Shown one piece after another: positions 23,646 to 38,800 of a stretch of DNA of 64,000 nucleotides (position 1 is its first letter; the number at the start of each line of letters is the position of its first letter). The notes below the pieces were generated by a model. That model made no database searches. It was not told the origin of the DNA and saw only the letters and a list, made by a program, of their open reading frames with translations. The stretch is from Calocera cornea HHB12733 (Eukaryota > Basidiomycota > Dacrymycetes > Dacrymycetales > Dacrymycetaceae): positions 1-64,000 of the forward strand of contig KV424027.1 of NCBI GenBank assembly GCA_001632435.1, written 5' to 3'. A program made the translations under genes and the position numbers.

Positions 23646-25710
23646 ATGGATACCCATCATAGCCCCCAACAGCCAGCCATATTCCCAAGAACACCCTCCC
23701 GAAGGGAAACCTTCAGCAGGGTACCGACTCTGGATCAGCTGCTCAGGTCACGTCCAGAGATACAGTCACCGCGCAAGCCGAAGGAACAACTCCTCTTTAC
23801 CCCGTCACAGCCCACCTCCAAGAGAGCAAACTCTTCAAAGGCACCAAGAGCTGACTCGTTGCCTTCAAGAACCGAGCCTAGACCGTCTAGGGAGAAGCTT
23901 GCTTTGTATGCACCGCAGAGCGCTCGTCAGGAACGCCGCACCACCGCATACTGGCGTTCCGTCGGAATGTTTGTGGAGGACAGTGAGGGAGAGAGACGAC
24001 CTGGCCCTCTTACCGAGAGTGAGAGTGATGAAGAGGCTTCTGGTTATGGGCTGCGACGGTGAGTCTCTATGGCCTACTATATGCAGCATCTTAGGATACT
24101 CACGCCGTGCAGAGGTCCAATCGACCTTAGGCAACCTGCTATGGACCGTAGTCCAGTTCCCCGACCGAAGAAGCAGGCTTCTGTCGATCCTGATGCAGCG
24201 GAACTGTCCTCCGATGACAGCCTGCCATCACCTCGCGCCCTTTTGTTCAGCGTTGATCTGTTCTCTCCATCGTCGAGCAAGAAGGGCAAGAAGCAACGCA
24301 GCAAGTCCCCGGCGGTGACCAGAATGTCCACAGGGGTGGAGATTATCGAACTGCTGTCCTCGGATGACGAAGTGGCGCCCGTCATCACTCTCTCTAAAAC
24401 ATCATCTGCGTCAACCTCCGCGTCTCGTTTCCCATCGCCGAATATATTCGATGACGACGAGGGCATGCTATTCTTGTACGTCTGTTGCGCCTGATCTTAG
24501 AGGAGACCATCTTATGTAGGACGGATACAGCGTGCCCTCACGTCGCCCAACAAAGAGACCGCAGGCCACCCTACCAACATCGACAACTTGCATGCCATCC
24601 GTCCCCAAGACACCGGCAACCTTGCACCACCGTGACAAGCAACGCCCTTCTAAGAACGGGACTGATGAATGCATTCTGCTTCTGTCCTCATCTGAGGACG
24701 AGCAACCTTCGTCACCCCGCAAGACGACCGCAAGACCGCGGGCAAGGAAGACACCATCGAAGTACAATATTGACACACCACGAAAGACACCAGGAAGAGG
24801 AAGAAAAGCGCTTCAAGCTCAACTGGAGAGACTTGCGGAAGAAACCGTGTCACAGCTGAACACGCGTGTATTTGACGGCAGAATTCCGGAGGACATGGAG
24901 CTGATATGGTCGAAGCGCCTAAACACTACTGCTGGCAGAGCCAACTGGAAGCGAATACGAAAGGAGAGTGGCGATGATGTTCACCAGTGTTCTATTGAGC
25001 TATCCACCAAGGTACTTGATAGCGAAGGTACGGTGTCCTCATTTCTTCCCAACTCCGATCTGATCAATTCCCGAACCAGAACGTGTGCTGAATACAGTCG
25101 CACATGAGCTTTGCCATCTCGCTGCTTGGGTCATCAATGGCGAGATACAACCTGCACATGGGCGGTGCTTCAAGGCTTGGGGAAGGAAGGTGATGAAATG
25201 TCGGCCGGATATACAAATTACCGTCAGTTGCTTGCCCCCTTATCACAACCATAATTCACATCTCCGAAATAGACCCGGCATGATTATGAGATCGCGTACA
25301 AGTATGAATGGCGGTGTGCCAATCCGACATGTGCCCGAACATACGGGCGGCACTCCAAATCAATCAACCCCGATCAACATGCATGCGGTGTATGCAAGGG
25401 CAGGCTGGAACCCATGTTCCAGACATATTCTCCGAGCAAGCGCACAGCCTTCCAAGGTACAGCAGATGACTTGAACTTAATGGGATGCTGACCAACGTCC
25501 TGCTTAGATTATCTAAAGGAGCACATGAAAGCTCTGAAGGCAGCAGAACCTGGCATGACCCATGGTGAGCTCATGAAGGAGCTGAGCCGACGATTCAAGG
25601 AAGACAAGGCCAAAACGGCGTCCAGTACAGACGACCTCGTGGATAGGTTCTCTGGCATCAACTTGTCTTCAGCGCCAACCTCGGCGATTGATATGCCTGG
25701 CGAACTATGA
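23646..25710 (+). CDS. GCNA-like SprT-domain DNA-protein-crosslink protease
   Basis: The N-terminal ~350 residues are disordered and Ser/Asp/Arg-rich. They contain two SUMO-interaction-type motifs followed by acidic Ser: VEIIELLSSDDE (about 24340) and ECILLLSSSEDE (about 24670). The SprT domain starts near 24790 (QLERLAEETVSQLNTRVFDG); the zinc protease motif HELCH lies at 25107-25121, with the third ligand probably in PAHGRCFKAWG. A zinc-ribbon follows (CANPTC...CGVCKG). The C-terminus has an HMG-like helix pair (YLKEHMKALKAAEPGMTHGELMKELSRRF). This order matches GCNA/ACRC proteins, which act with SUMO in repair of DNA-protein crosslinks in the nucleus. Six exons; introns at about 24060-24111, 24476-24530, 25028-25080, 25225-25271 and 25457-25507. 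The start ATG at 23646 opens the longest in-frame exon. Confidence 0.85.
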
Positions 25711-25777
25711 CTCTTCCCTTAACGCGACGTTATCATTATTAAGGTATCTCATATGCAATGCATGTTGTACAGTGATC

Positions 25778-28194
<2,417 letters not shown>

Positions 28195-30153
28195 GTCGGC
28201 GTGCTTGTGTATGGGGAGTGGGCGGGGTAGGGTGGACTGAGGGCTGAAAAAGTTAGGGCTTTCAGTGGCGGTGCAAGGGTTCGGCGGAATACCGTAATTG
28301 CACGCGGCGGACCCCTATTGCTGGGCGCCTGTTGCTTGCTGGACTGGTCCCATACGCCTGTCCTCATGCTCTACATCTCTTGACTCTTTCACTGCGGCCG
28401 CCGGGCTTAGCCAGCAATCAATCATGCTTCTACGTTTTCCCACTAGTACTGACAAAGGCACCGGCATGACGGCAGTAGTGCTTGGAAACTCGTCTTGGCC
28501 CATGTGGTATTCCGATCGGTTCGGGATAGATTCACCAGCGGTCGCTCTTTTCCGATGTTCATCCTTACCTGACTCTGTTGCCCCGGAGAGACGCCCCGTA
28601 CCTCTCTCTGACAAGTTTTCCTGCTTCCTGGGACACATCTCATTGCGAGAGGCGAACTTTCCGCTTATCTGGTCCGATCTAGCCAATCGAAGCGAAGGTC
28701 GTAGGCATCACACGACTAGTTGTTGGCAGGAAGCATTTTCGATCACAACCAAGGGGCAAGGCAATAACTCCAACGCGGGCCAGATCGGCCGTGGATCGGA
28801 TGAGACCGGTGACGGTTCCTTCTCTATCGCGCTACGCCGCGCTGATAGCTGTAAATTGGCTCAAGTCTGAGCGACGGAGGAGCGGCCCACCAGTGCCACT
28901 AGACAACCGCTTCAATGGTCGATCTACAAGCGAACTTCCGGGTGCGAACAGGAATACAGTAGAGTCCCCATGGCCATCCATGTCGACCACCCTTGTGGAG
29001 CTGGGGCCACGCGGTCCATGTCAGCAATCAGCCTTCGAAGCCCGGCCGAGCTCGGCGACGGTGATTAAGTAAGCGGCTTAATCAGTCAGGGTTACATAAG
29101 GATTCGAGATTAGAGTGCCACACTCTTCTGACTTCCTTATTAGGAAAGCGATGTCCACAGCTCGACAGGTACATGGACAGACCGCTGGAAAGCCGCTCCA
29201 TTTAGGGTATCGGGAAGAAGTGTCCCCGGAGTGCCAAGCCAAGTTCGTTCGAACGCCCCCTTCAAAGCATACAACTTGATTCACCTTAACAGCGTTGAAT
29301 GCATATCCGAAAGCTATGCCTCGAAATACCATAAGGCATGAAGAGGAAGTCATGCCATCATATTGGGATGCCGATCAGTCTCGTGCGGCAAATAAGGAGC
29401 TCGGACAGCCGCCTGATATCAGCTGATCGAGTTGCGCAGCCGTAAAATACAACCAACAATGAGAACAGTGTGGGATCTCGGATCACATCGGTTGAGACTT
29501 CCGTACCCCTGCGCCGTGGACTCCACTTCGGCATGTAGGTGTTGAGCCTCTGGACGGCACAAAGACTCCTTATCAGCCAGCTTCTTGCGGGGAATGAATT
29601 GCAAAGTTCCGCTCAGCGGACGGGAGACTCGGTTGTCAAAGTCAGTGACACCCCCTAGGCTACCAATGTGCAGTTTAAAAAAAGAATGAGCCAGCCTTTT
29701 GAATTGAACCAGGCTCTATTGATGTCATATCGCAGCCCGTTTAGCGACCGGGTTTTACTAGGGTTGAGATAATGACGGGCGCGCGGAAGCAGCAAAGATA
29801 GCAAGCTGGACAGCCACCTGTCACACCACGTGCCGTCTTTGCCTATCGCGTTAACATTGCTCCTTGCTTCTTCCCGTCAGATGGCATGGAGTCTTCTTAC
29901 TCCAAACTGAACGGTCGGCCATATGGCATTCCCGCATACACTTCTACCGAATCCTCCGTAATGATAACGACCCGCACGGCCAGCTGGACAGCTGCCCCTG
30001 TACGGAATTACCCAGGATGATGGAGCGTGCCTTGCTTCTCGAATGGAGTGAGCATGTATATAAGACCAAACAGAGTGTTTTCACCCCGCCCAGGCGCAAC
30101 TGTTCTTTGCGTTCCTGAACGACTAGTGACGACTTCTCCTGGTCCATTTCAAG
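28195..30153. other. Intergenic, 2 kb, upstream of RIX7 and the first ACS transporter
   Basis: No gene recognised on either strand. The right end is the promoter of the 30154 transporter (GATAA at 29963-29967, TATATAAG at 30057-30064, listed separately); another GATAA is at 29768-29772. The rest has short unrelated reading frames only. Confidence 0.5.
29963..30119 (+). promoter_or_regulatory. ACS transporter 1 promoter: GATAA, TATA box, 5'-UTR 12-mer
   Basis: GATAA begins 191 bases before the ATG, TATATAAG begins 97 before (30057-30064), and TGCGTTCCTGAA lies at 30108-30119. The same three elements in the same order precede the two paralogues at 57749 and 62522. Confidence 0.65.
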
Positions 30154-31950
30154 ATGTCTGCCCCTTTCCCTACACCTGTGCTGGAGTCGGACGAGATCGA
30201 ACCGGTCGACGAGAAGAAGGCCTATGCGGCAGAGGCCGAGGCTGGCGTTACCACCGTGGCCCACGACGACAAGAGCGAGGCTGATACCACCGATGTTGAC
30301 GATGCTCTCAAGATCGTGGGTGAGCAGATGCGTCACTTCGATGATAAGTACATGGCCCGGCTGCGGCGGAAGATTGTGAGCTCGTTACGTAGCCAGGGGA
30401 AATCAAATGGCTAACACTTGGCGCCAGGACTGGCATGTCATGCCCATTCTGATCGCTGTGTACTTCACGCAGTTCCTGTTCGTTGACTCATTTGCCTCTT
30501 ACACCCCTGGTATCTGACACGTTGAGCAGTGACAAGAACATTCTCAGTTACGCCAGTATCATGGGTTTCCCCGTCACCGGCATCTACTACAACGACGTTG
30601 CCCAGGCTTTCTACATGGGTTTCATTGTGTGGATGTTCCCCACTCAGTACCTTGGCCAGAAGTTCCCGATTGCCAAGTACCTCGGCGTCAACATCATCCT
30701 TTGGGGCGCTCTCGTCTGCCTTCACGCTGTCTGCTACAACTTCGCTGGCTTCTACGCTCTTCGCTTCTTCCTCGGCATGCTGGAGGCCTGTGTATCCCCG
30801 ACCCTTATCCTCATTGTCAGCATGTGGTACAAGCAGCACGAGCGCGCATCTCGTATCGGCTGGTTCTACGCCGGTAACAGCAGCACGTCCATCATTGGCG
30901 GCGCGATCGCTTACGGCATCACCAACTACTACGGTCCGATTGCCCAATGGAAGGTCCTGTACATTGTTCTCGGAGCCATGGCAATTGCTGTCGGCTTCTG
31001 GGTGTTCTTCCTCCTTCCCGACTCCCCGGTGAACGCCCGTTTCCTTACCCCCGAAGAGAGGATTGCCGCCCTTGAGCGTGTGCGGCTCGACCAAGCCGGC
31101 ACCCACAACAAGCACATCAAGAAATACCAGGTCATCGAGACCTTCAAGGATGTCCGCACTTGGATCATGGTTCTCATCATTCTTTGCATCGGTATCCCGA
31201 ACGGTGGTAACTCTGCCTTCAACAACATCATCACGAAGAGTTTCGGCTGGACCAGTCAACAGGCTCTGCTGCTCGGCATGCCCGGCGGTGTCATTGCCGG
31301 TATCGCTGTCGTCGGTGGTGGTTACCTTTCCGACTTTTTCTCGGACCGCATGACCGCTATCCTCATCTGCACGCTGCCCAACTTGATTGGTATGATTATC
31401 ATGACCACGATGCAGTACTCTGGGAAGCGTGGGGTGCTTCAGTTTGCATCATACTTCACCAGTCTTTCCGCCCCCGGCTTCCCCCTCTGCTACGCTTGGA
31501 ACGCCAGCAACATGTCCGGTCATACCAAGAAGGTTACTGCCAACGCCATGACTCTGTTCACCTTTGGTGTACGTTCTCATCTGCCACTCATTCTAACGTG
31601 TTGATTGACTCTGTCTTAGGCTGGAAGCGTCGTGGGCACATACATTTTCCTGCCCCAAGACGCACCTGGCTACATCTCCGGAAAGGCGGCGATTGTCGTC
31701 CTTACCGTAATCATGATGGCCCTCAACGTCATCATGGCCTGGATCAACGTGCGCATGAACAGGACGAAGAAGGCGAAGCTCGCCGCCCTTGTTGCTGAGA
31801 AAGGCTGGACGGAGGAAGACGTTGAGAGGGAGCGTGAGAAGGCCGCTTTCCTTGACTTGACTGACAAGGAGTAAGTCCGGTTCCCTACTATTCGAGAGCG
31901 CAATAACTGATTCTGCTCCCAGGAACATCTTCTTCACGTACACCCGTTAG
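30154..31950 (+). CDS. ACS-family (Dal5/allantoate-permease-like) MFS transporter, copy 1
   Basis: A 12-TM plasma-membrane symporter of the anion:cation symporter group (relatives carry allantoate, nicotinate, pantothenate or thiamine precursors). Five exons: 30154-30375, 30428-30477, 30530-31568, 31620-31870, 31923-31950; 529 residues. An acidic cytosolic N-terminus (about 74 residues) ends RLRRKI, then DWHVMPILIAVYFTQFLDKNIL opens TM1. Other landmarks are SMWYKQHERASRIGWFYAG, the central loop ALERVRLDQAGTHNKHIKKYQ, and the C-terminal TYTR. From DWH to the stop it encodes exactly 456 codons, as do the two paralogues. It keeps four introns, more than either of them. The substrate is unknown. 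Confidence 0.92.
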
Positions 31951-32802
31951 GATCGGTTTTGGAGATCTGCGTCTGCTGCAGTCTTAGTCTTTATTACCTA
32001 TAGCTAGTATCTTGTACCACAAAATCTATCTTCTGCACGGTGCACCATGACGGTCGTGGTCCGCACGGCTCGCTCTTGCAATGTCCTCCGCAAGGCAAAC
32101 TTGTCGGGTTCAAGGGGCGTGCACTTCTACACGAAGTGATAGAAGCGTCCTGTGCAGACTACCAGCTCTCCGAATTTGTTCGAAACGTTGCGGTCAAAGG
32201 AGTGCTATTCCCATTCATGCAGCTTCGCTGAGAGAGAATTCGGTTCAGGAACGCTGCGCTGTCTGTGCCGGAGCAGGCTGCCTGACGATCGACCGGGAAG
32301 AGCGCATGCTAGGCGCGGCGGCAAGAGCAAGGACAGCGGCACTTCCGCCCTTTGCAGAAAGAGCGCGTCGCGTACCGCGGTTTTCTCAGCATGCAGCGGC
32401 TTTTGAAAATGTGGATGTTAGAAGCGACGAGCATCTGGCATCCGATATCTTCCCGGATGGGTGATTTCTGATATCCCCGGCGCATACCTGTGGGATTGTC
32501 CGATTATCTACGCATGACTCACTGAACCAGCGTTGTGAGCCGCCATCACCCACCAAGCGGAAAGCCACGATGACGATCGTGCGGTTCACGCTGTCGCTCA
32601 ACAACGTCGACGGAGCGTAGCAGTTCCCACCTGCGAATCATACGCGGCGGTACGGTGGCTATGCAGTGACGGTGACAGCATCCTTGGCCAGTGATTGTTT
32701 CCGCGGCTGTGCGCCATGAGTCGTGCGCTTCTCTTCTGCACAAACGCTACTCCCACTGGAAACAGTCATCTAACGGGCAGATAGACGCCGATCATCACAG
32801 AT
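31951..32802. other. Intergenic, 0.85 kb
   Basis: No gene or clear regulatory element recognised between the ACS transporter and the unknown protein at 32803. Confidence 0.4.
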
Positions 32803-34263
32803 ATGCCTCGATTGCCACGCTCCAAGGGGACACGTTCCTCCTCAACGACCACTACGACCATGTCTGCTGCAGTTGCTGGCCACTCCAGCCCGTACTCTGT
32901 CCCATGGAGGCTGCGCTCTCAAGCACGCGCGGAGACAGTGCTGACACCTGTGAAGACTGTGTCTGTACCTCTCACTGTCCAGCCTCCTGGTCGCGAACTT
33001 GCTGTGCTTGTACCACATGCAGATCTTGAGAACGACCGTGCGGAGGAATCTCCTCTATCCAGGTGTGTGTATAATCTGTCACGAACGTTGCTGTCAGCTG
33101 ATACCCATCTTACAGTCCTGTCCAGATGGCAGAGGAGGAGATTCAACGCTTTCTGGATGAACACTCAGAAGGCATACTCGATCTGTCTCTTTCTTGGAGC
33201 GACTACGACAGATTGCTAGAGACATCCGTTGGAAAGAAGATCTCTGGAGACGACTCAAGCGCCCGGCTCTCATACCTATCACCACTTGATCGCTTGATCA
33301 TACGGCGTCCAAGCCTGCCACATGAGGTCGCAGCGTCGTTCTTCTGTGACTTCTACACCCACACGCCCAGCCTTCAGCCCTATCGAGATCATTTGGAGTG
33401 GTTCGCCAATCTCACAATCCCGTTCTTCGGGAAGATTTATGGAGGGAGCGAGAAGATTCCAGATGCAGCGATATCGGTGAATGGAAGGCAATGGCCCTCA
33501 ATAATTGTGGAGGTGGGATTTAGCCAGAATCGCCTGGATCTGAAACGTACCCGAAATATCTGGCTCTTTGGTAGCTGCGAGAAGCCAAAAAAGCTGGAGT
33601 CCTCAAGTAACAACAGTACGACAGACGAACCCGGGGATACTACCTTGGATCCAGAAGACGAATCCCTGCACGAGTCAGATCTGCAACATCGTTCCCTTTT
33701 GGCATCCCCGAAGGAGTCAGACCTCGATCGGATGACAGCAGCCAGCTTGCCAAACAGAGCAAGCATCGACCGCGTTCATGTTGTGGGCCTTGTCTATCTT
33801 GATGAGGTCAAGAACGACAACAGAAAGACCACTTCGTTCACAGGCACAGTAGAAGTCTGGCGTCTCGCTGGCAATGACGGACACTTGGAGTGCTTTGACT
33901 CGTTGGTATGTTGACATTCCCATGATCCTTTCATTCATCACCCTATTTGTTGTTTTATGGCAGGAATTTGACCTGCGCAATCCCACTGAGCAGCCAGACA
34001 ATCTGTTCATGCCACGGGCTATATTCGACAAGGATGGCATAGATGATGAAAGCAAGGTGTCCATCAACATGCGTACACTGTATACCCGACTTGCAAGGAA
34101 GATCGAATTGCTCAATAACAGAAGAGCAACGTCAGAGGCTAACAGGCAGCTGAAGCGAAAGGCCGAAGCCACGGAGCGGTCAGAAGAGAAGAGACGTAAG
34201 GTTGCTGCGAGTGATGTAGCAAGAGAGGATCGTGACCAGAGGGCACGGCATCGCAACCACTAA
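32803..34263 (+). CDS. Uncharacterised protein with possible PD-(D/E)XK-like core
   Basis: Three exons (32803-33062, 33116-33905, 33964-34263) join to 449 residues. The family is not one I can name. The N-terminus is Ser/Thr-rich and disordered. From about residue 90 a folded region runs through a helical part and then PDAAISVNGRQWPSIIVEVG, which resembles the spacing and chemistry of the Asp...Glu-x-(Gly/Lys) core of restriction-endonuclease-like folds; the expected lysine is not evident. An acidic Ser-rich insert follows, then VHVVGLVYLDEVKN and VEVWRLAGNDG. The last exon ends in a Lys/Arg/Glu-rich, probably coiled, tail with KRKAEATERSEEKRRK, a likely nuclear signal. Splice junctions and the open frame across two introns support a real gene. 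Nuclease activity is only a hypothesis. Confidence 0.7.
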
Positions 34264-35816
34264 TCATATTATACCTGTACTCAGTTGATGCCATGCACAC
34301 TGTTCCGGATATACTTGAACGTTGCAATGATCTTTATGTGCTTGTTGTGTGGTGTGTTGGGAGGAGAGCATGTCCGAGACACCGCAGGCGAGTACCTCTT
34401 CTGCATGCCCGTTGGAACGTCAACCGTGTCCGTCCTATTTTGTTACGCTGCACAGTGTTGCTAGCGGAAGACCAAATCCCGACTAGCGCAAGTGCCGGTA
34501 AGAAACAGGAAATCAGTCACTCGTCGCCCGCAACGGAGCACAACTGGGCGTTGACTGTTGGGGTACAATAGGTGCTCAGGCCATCGCTGGAGTGCTCCGG
34601 ACCGCCGCAGGGATCAGCGGCGCGCATCGGGATTCGGACAAGTCAGCCCGACCGTCAGCGAAGCCGAGTGCTGCACGAGCTAGCGGTAGCGGGCTTAGCA
34701 GTCATCTCTTTGCGCCGAAAGGAATGCAGATACTGCAGCCGTCGGAGGAGGAGCATTACGCCGAGCGCTAAGTCCGAGATCCCGAGCTAGGGTAAGGAGT
34801 ACATAGAATACAGAATGCAACAGAGTACATGTATAAACGCCGGAATCGAAGCGGCTTGCGAGGTGTTGAGGTGTTGAGGTCGGCGCCGTTTAGGCTCGAC
34901 CAGGGCGACCAGGACGATCAGGTGCCGGTTGCGATAGGTGCACGGGCAGCCGGCGGCAGGGCAAGGGCCGCAGTCAGGTGCTTCCGCGCTGTTTGCCCGC
35001 AGACGGAGCGCGTCTAAAGTAGTAGTACAGTACTACTGTGGTGCTACCGACTATCAACTATGGGAGGGGCAGACTTGGGATCCTCGCAGATGCTGGGCGA
35101 CGACCGGCGTCTACTACGTTTAGGCATGTTTAGCTCCTTAATATGGGAGTCACTACCTGCAGACTATACGATTCTGTACATGTACACATACGGCACTGAT
35201 GTGGCCTCGTGAGTCTTCCTATCACCAGCCTAGACGACACTTGGGAGCTCATGAACTTTTACACTCGCGCTGGAATATTCGGGGCAGTATAGCTGTGAGC
35301 TGTTTCGGCCTGCAGATGCGACCCGAGTACCTCTCGCGATCAGGTGTGTGAGGGCGGAGAAGCAGTGCGGCGCGAAGGTGCGCGAGAAGAGCGGGTTTCT
35401 GGATCTTGTTATCCAGGAGAATCGGCGGTTGTGCGTACTCAATTATATATGCTTCTTCACTCTAGTGGGGGATCTGTACTTCTCATCTAAGGGAGATTCC
35501 GGTGGAGGACCAAAGCGGACGTCGGGAGTGGGCAAGAGTGTTACGTGAGGGTGCGGCTGTTCCCGAGAAAGGCTCCGCGGTCGCGTGGGGCTGTGGGAAC
35601 CCCTAAAGGCGTCATGGCCCCCGAGTGCTGGGCCACGGCCAGCATCACACCCACCCGGCCGCGGTTAGTCACTCGACCAGCGGTGCACAACGCTGCCATC
35701 ACAACCACCCACCGCACTCTTTCTCTCTCTACCACCACCGCACCATCGACGGTCCACTGACGGTCCCACTGCGTGCTCTGTATCCGCTTCATTTCGTCGT
35801 GCACTCGTAATCTGTA
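34264..35816. other. Intergenic, 1.55 kb
   Basis: No gene recognised. It contains a near-perfect palindrome (AGTAGTAC A GTACTACT, about 35020-35036) and CT/CACC-rich sequence just before the next start codon. Confidence 0.4.
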
Positions 35817-38800
35817 ATGTCATCGCCGCGGGACAATCGCCCGGCAGAGGCGCCGCACGCCGACGATGCTCCGCCCACCCCAATTGCACGCCCGACTTCC
35901 ACGTCTCCCACAATGCCCATCCCACTTTCCGCACCAGCTCCCAGCTCCCCCAATAACGCTGCCCCTGCTCCAGCGCAACAGCCCCCGCACCCACACCAGC
36001 ACCAGCAGCCCATGCCCCCACAGCCGCCGAACCTCGAGACGCTCGTCGCGCGGCTCGGCCAGCTCGTCGAGGCGGTGGTGAGGCGCGGGCCGGCGTCTAT
36101 GCCCCATCCCGGCCTTGGCCCGGGAGCGCAGCCCAGCTCGGATGCACCTATGATCGGGCAGCAGGTGCGTCCTCATCCTTCCCCATTGTCGTCACGTCGT
36201 CTGATAGGCACACAGCGTGCCGATCCTACTCCCGACCAAGCCACTCAAACGCCCCCTCCCCGAACAGAAACGGCCCCTCCGTCTAACCAAGGCATGCCCG
36301 TCGCCCCGCCCCTCACACGTCGTCTTACGCGCCGCTTCACCCGCCAGACGGCAGACGGGCCCGAGAACGTCGTCGTGGAGATGTCAGTGCAGGCCGTGCC
36401 GGTCATCATGCCCCATCCCCAGCAACAACAAGGTCCCATACTTCCCCCACAGCCTGTGCACCCCAGTCAGACGGATCTGCACCCCCTTATGCACTGGCTC
36501 AACGTGCCGCCCCAGCCCTCGCCCCACCTCGCGCCGCAACCTCCTCTCGTCAACGCGCATATACGGCACCTGACGGCCGCAGTCGACGCGGCCGCCGCTC
36601 AACGCGATGTGCTGTCGCGCACGCGGGATGCATCGGATATCCCGTGGCTGCTGCGGTACAACCGGCTGATAGAGCAGCAGCAGCAGCAGGGGCAAGAGCG
36701 CGTGGCGACTCCCGCTGAGCCGGAGGACGCATATAATTGGGGGGATCATGATGCCGAGTTTGGGACGTTATCGACCGCCGTGGATGCTGCGTTTGCGGAT
36801 GTCCAGAGGCGCCCTCGGGCTATTGCTGCTGCTGCTGCTGCTACCAGTGGCGTGGATACCGCTGCTGAAGACGCTGCTGCTGTAGCGGATGCGATGCGCG
36901 TCGATGAGTCCATGGACGGCTCCGAGTCACCCGGAGAGATGGACATCGCCGAGCTTGCGTTCAACCTGGCTATCCCCGATATCGGTCCGATGCCGGGCGA
37001 TACCCCTCAGGCGCGGTCGGTGACCAGCGACGACACCACGGACGGAAGCAGCGCGGCGGCTACGGACGGGTTCAGCACCACTGCCACGGACGGATTCGGC
37101 TCGAATGTGATGCGCGAGTCGCCTGAACCCAGCGGTGGAGTGGCAAACAATGGGCCGGCGGCACCGAACAATCGCACGGCAGCGGACGTCTTGGACCCGC
37201 TCGAGCTCCTCCTCCCTGGCTTCGACATGGGTGGCCTGTTCAACCGTCTTGTTGCCAACCTCGAGGCACCCGGTGATCGTACAAGACTTGGTGCCGCAGG
37301 CATGTCTCTCCCGGCTCCGATACCGACTGTCCCGGCGCCGCAGGGACCGCATCTCCACGGCCGACCCATGCCACAGACTGTCGATCGCTCCTCCCTCCCA
37401 GTCTTCCCCTTCTCCCCCCGCCCGCGCTCCGCCTCCCCGCGCCGCGCCAACCCGCTCTACCCAGAACACAGGCACACGCCGGCGCACAGCCCCGAGTTCG
37501 AGACAACGAACGCCGCGGGGCCGAGGCCCGTGCGCCCGCTCCCCCGCACTGGCGCTGCCGCCCTCGCCCAGCCTCCTGCCCAGGGAGGGGCCATGCGCAC
37601 CCAGCAGCGCGTCCGGTTCGAGGGTGAGCTTCCACGCTTCAATTTCCCCGTGGCGCCCACCGGCGAGCCTGGCGAGATCCCCGATATCCCTCCCCCCAGA
37701 CCTGACGATCCGACCAACGGTGGCGGGTTCAACCGCCTGTTGCAGTTCATCACGCAAGCGATGAACTCGGGCGTGCAGAATCTCTTCACTGGCGTTCCTC
37801 CTGATTGGGATCGCGCGCGTACGCTTCTAGAAGCGCTGGATGTCGTCTCCCCTGGCTTGCTCAGGCGCCTTGATAGGGTCGAGGATGGCGGTGGCGGGAA
37901 GTGCGCTGTATGCTGGGCATACCTACGCGATAAACCTGATGTGGACGAGGACATGCCCGATGCGACCACAACACATTCCGCAACTCCTGCTGCGGGGCAG
38001 GCCGGGACTGCCAGTGCAGGTGCAGGACCTGCTCCGCAACAGCACCCCGGGACTGCACCAGCTGAACGGCATCCACCTTGTCCGATGGACGACTCTACCG
38101 TGCTGAGTTTGCCGTGCACCCATACGCTCCATGCTGCTTGTATCTACCCCTGGTTGGCTAACCATACTACCTGCCCTGTCTGTCGGTAAGTCTCATTTCT
38201 CTGCCTTCATCCAACATAATGCTGACTGATACGCAGCTTCGATCTCGATCCTGATTCAACAACGCTGCGCCGGAGTCGTCCGCGCATGGGTACCCGTACT
38301 GCTACTAATGCCGCTAGCCCCGCTGCAACTAATCAGACCGATCCGGCTTCGCCTCCTGGCCTGCCCGGGTTCCTCATCGACAACCTCCTCGAAAACATCT
38401 TTGGCGCCCATCCTCCTGGCGGCGACTCGCCTGCCGCTGATCAGGAGCGCCCGGAAAACGGAGGCGCAGCCGACGGATCTGACCTTCGGCCGGGCGAGAC
38501 TCGAAGCACGCGCCGCACGCACCAGATTATGCCCGGCATGTGGCTGACCGTTGAAGAAATACACCACGTGATGCCCATTGGCGCGGGCGTCATGGGTATC
38601 CCCTTCCCAACGAATTCGAATAACCCGACGCGGCCTCTTGCTACCCAACCTGAACCAACTGTACCACCTACGAATGCTACTGTCAACCCTCCTCCTGCTC
38701 CTCACACGCAACCTTCCCGAGATTCTCCGATACCGCCTCCGCCTCAAGGAACTACATTCGGCTTCGTGCGGCCCGGCATCCTCTTTGCAGGCCCCCTCAT

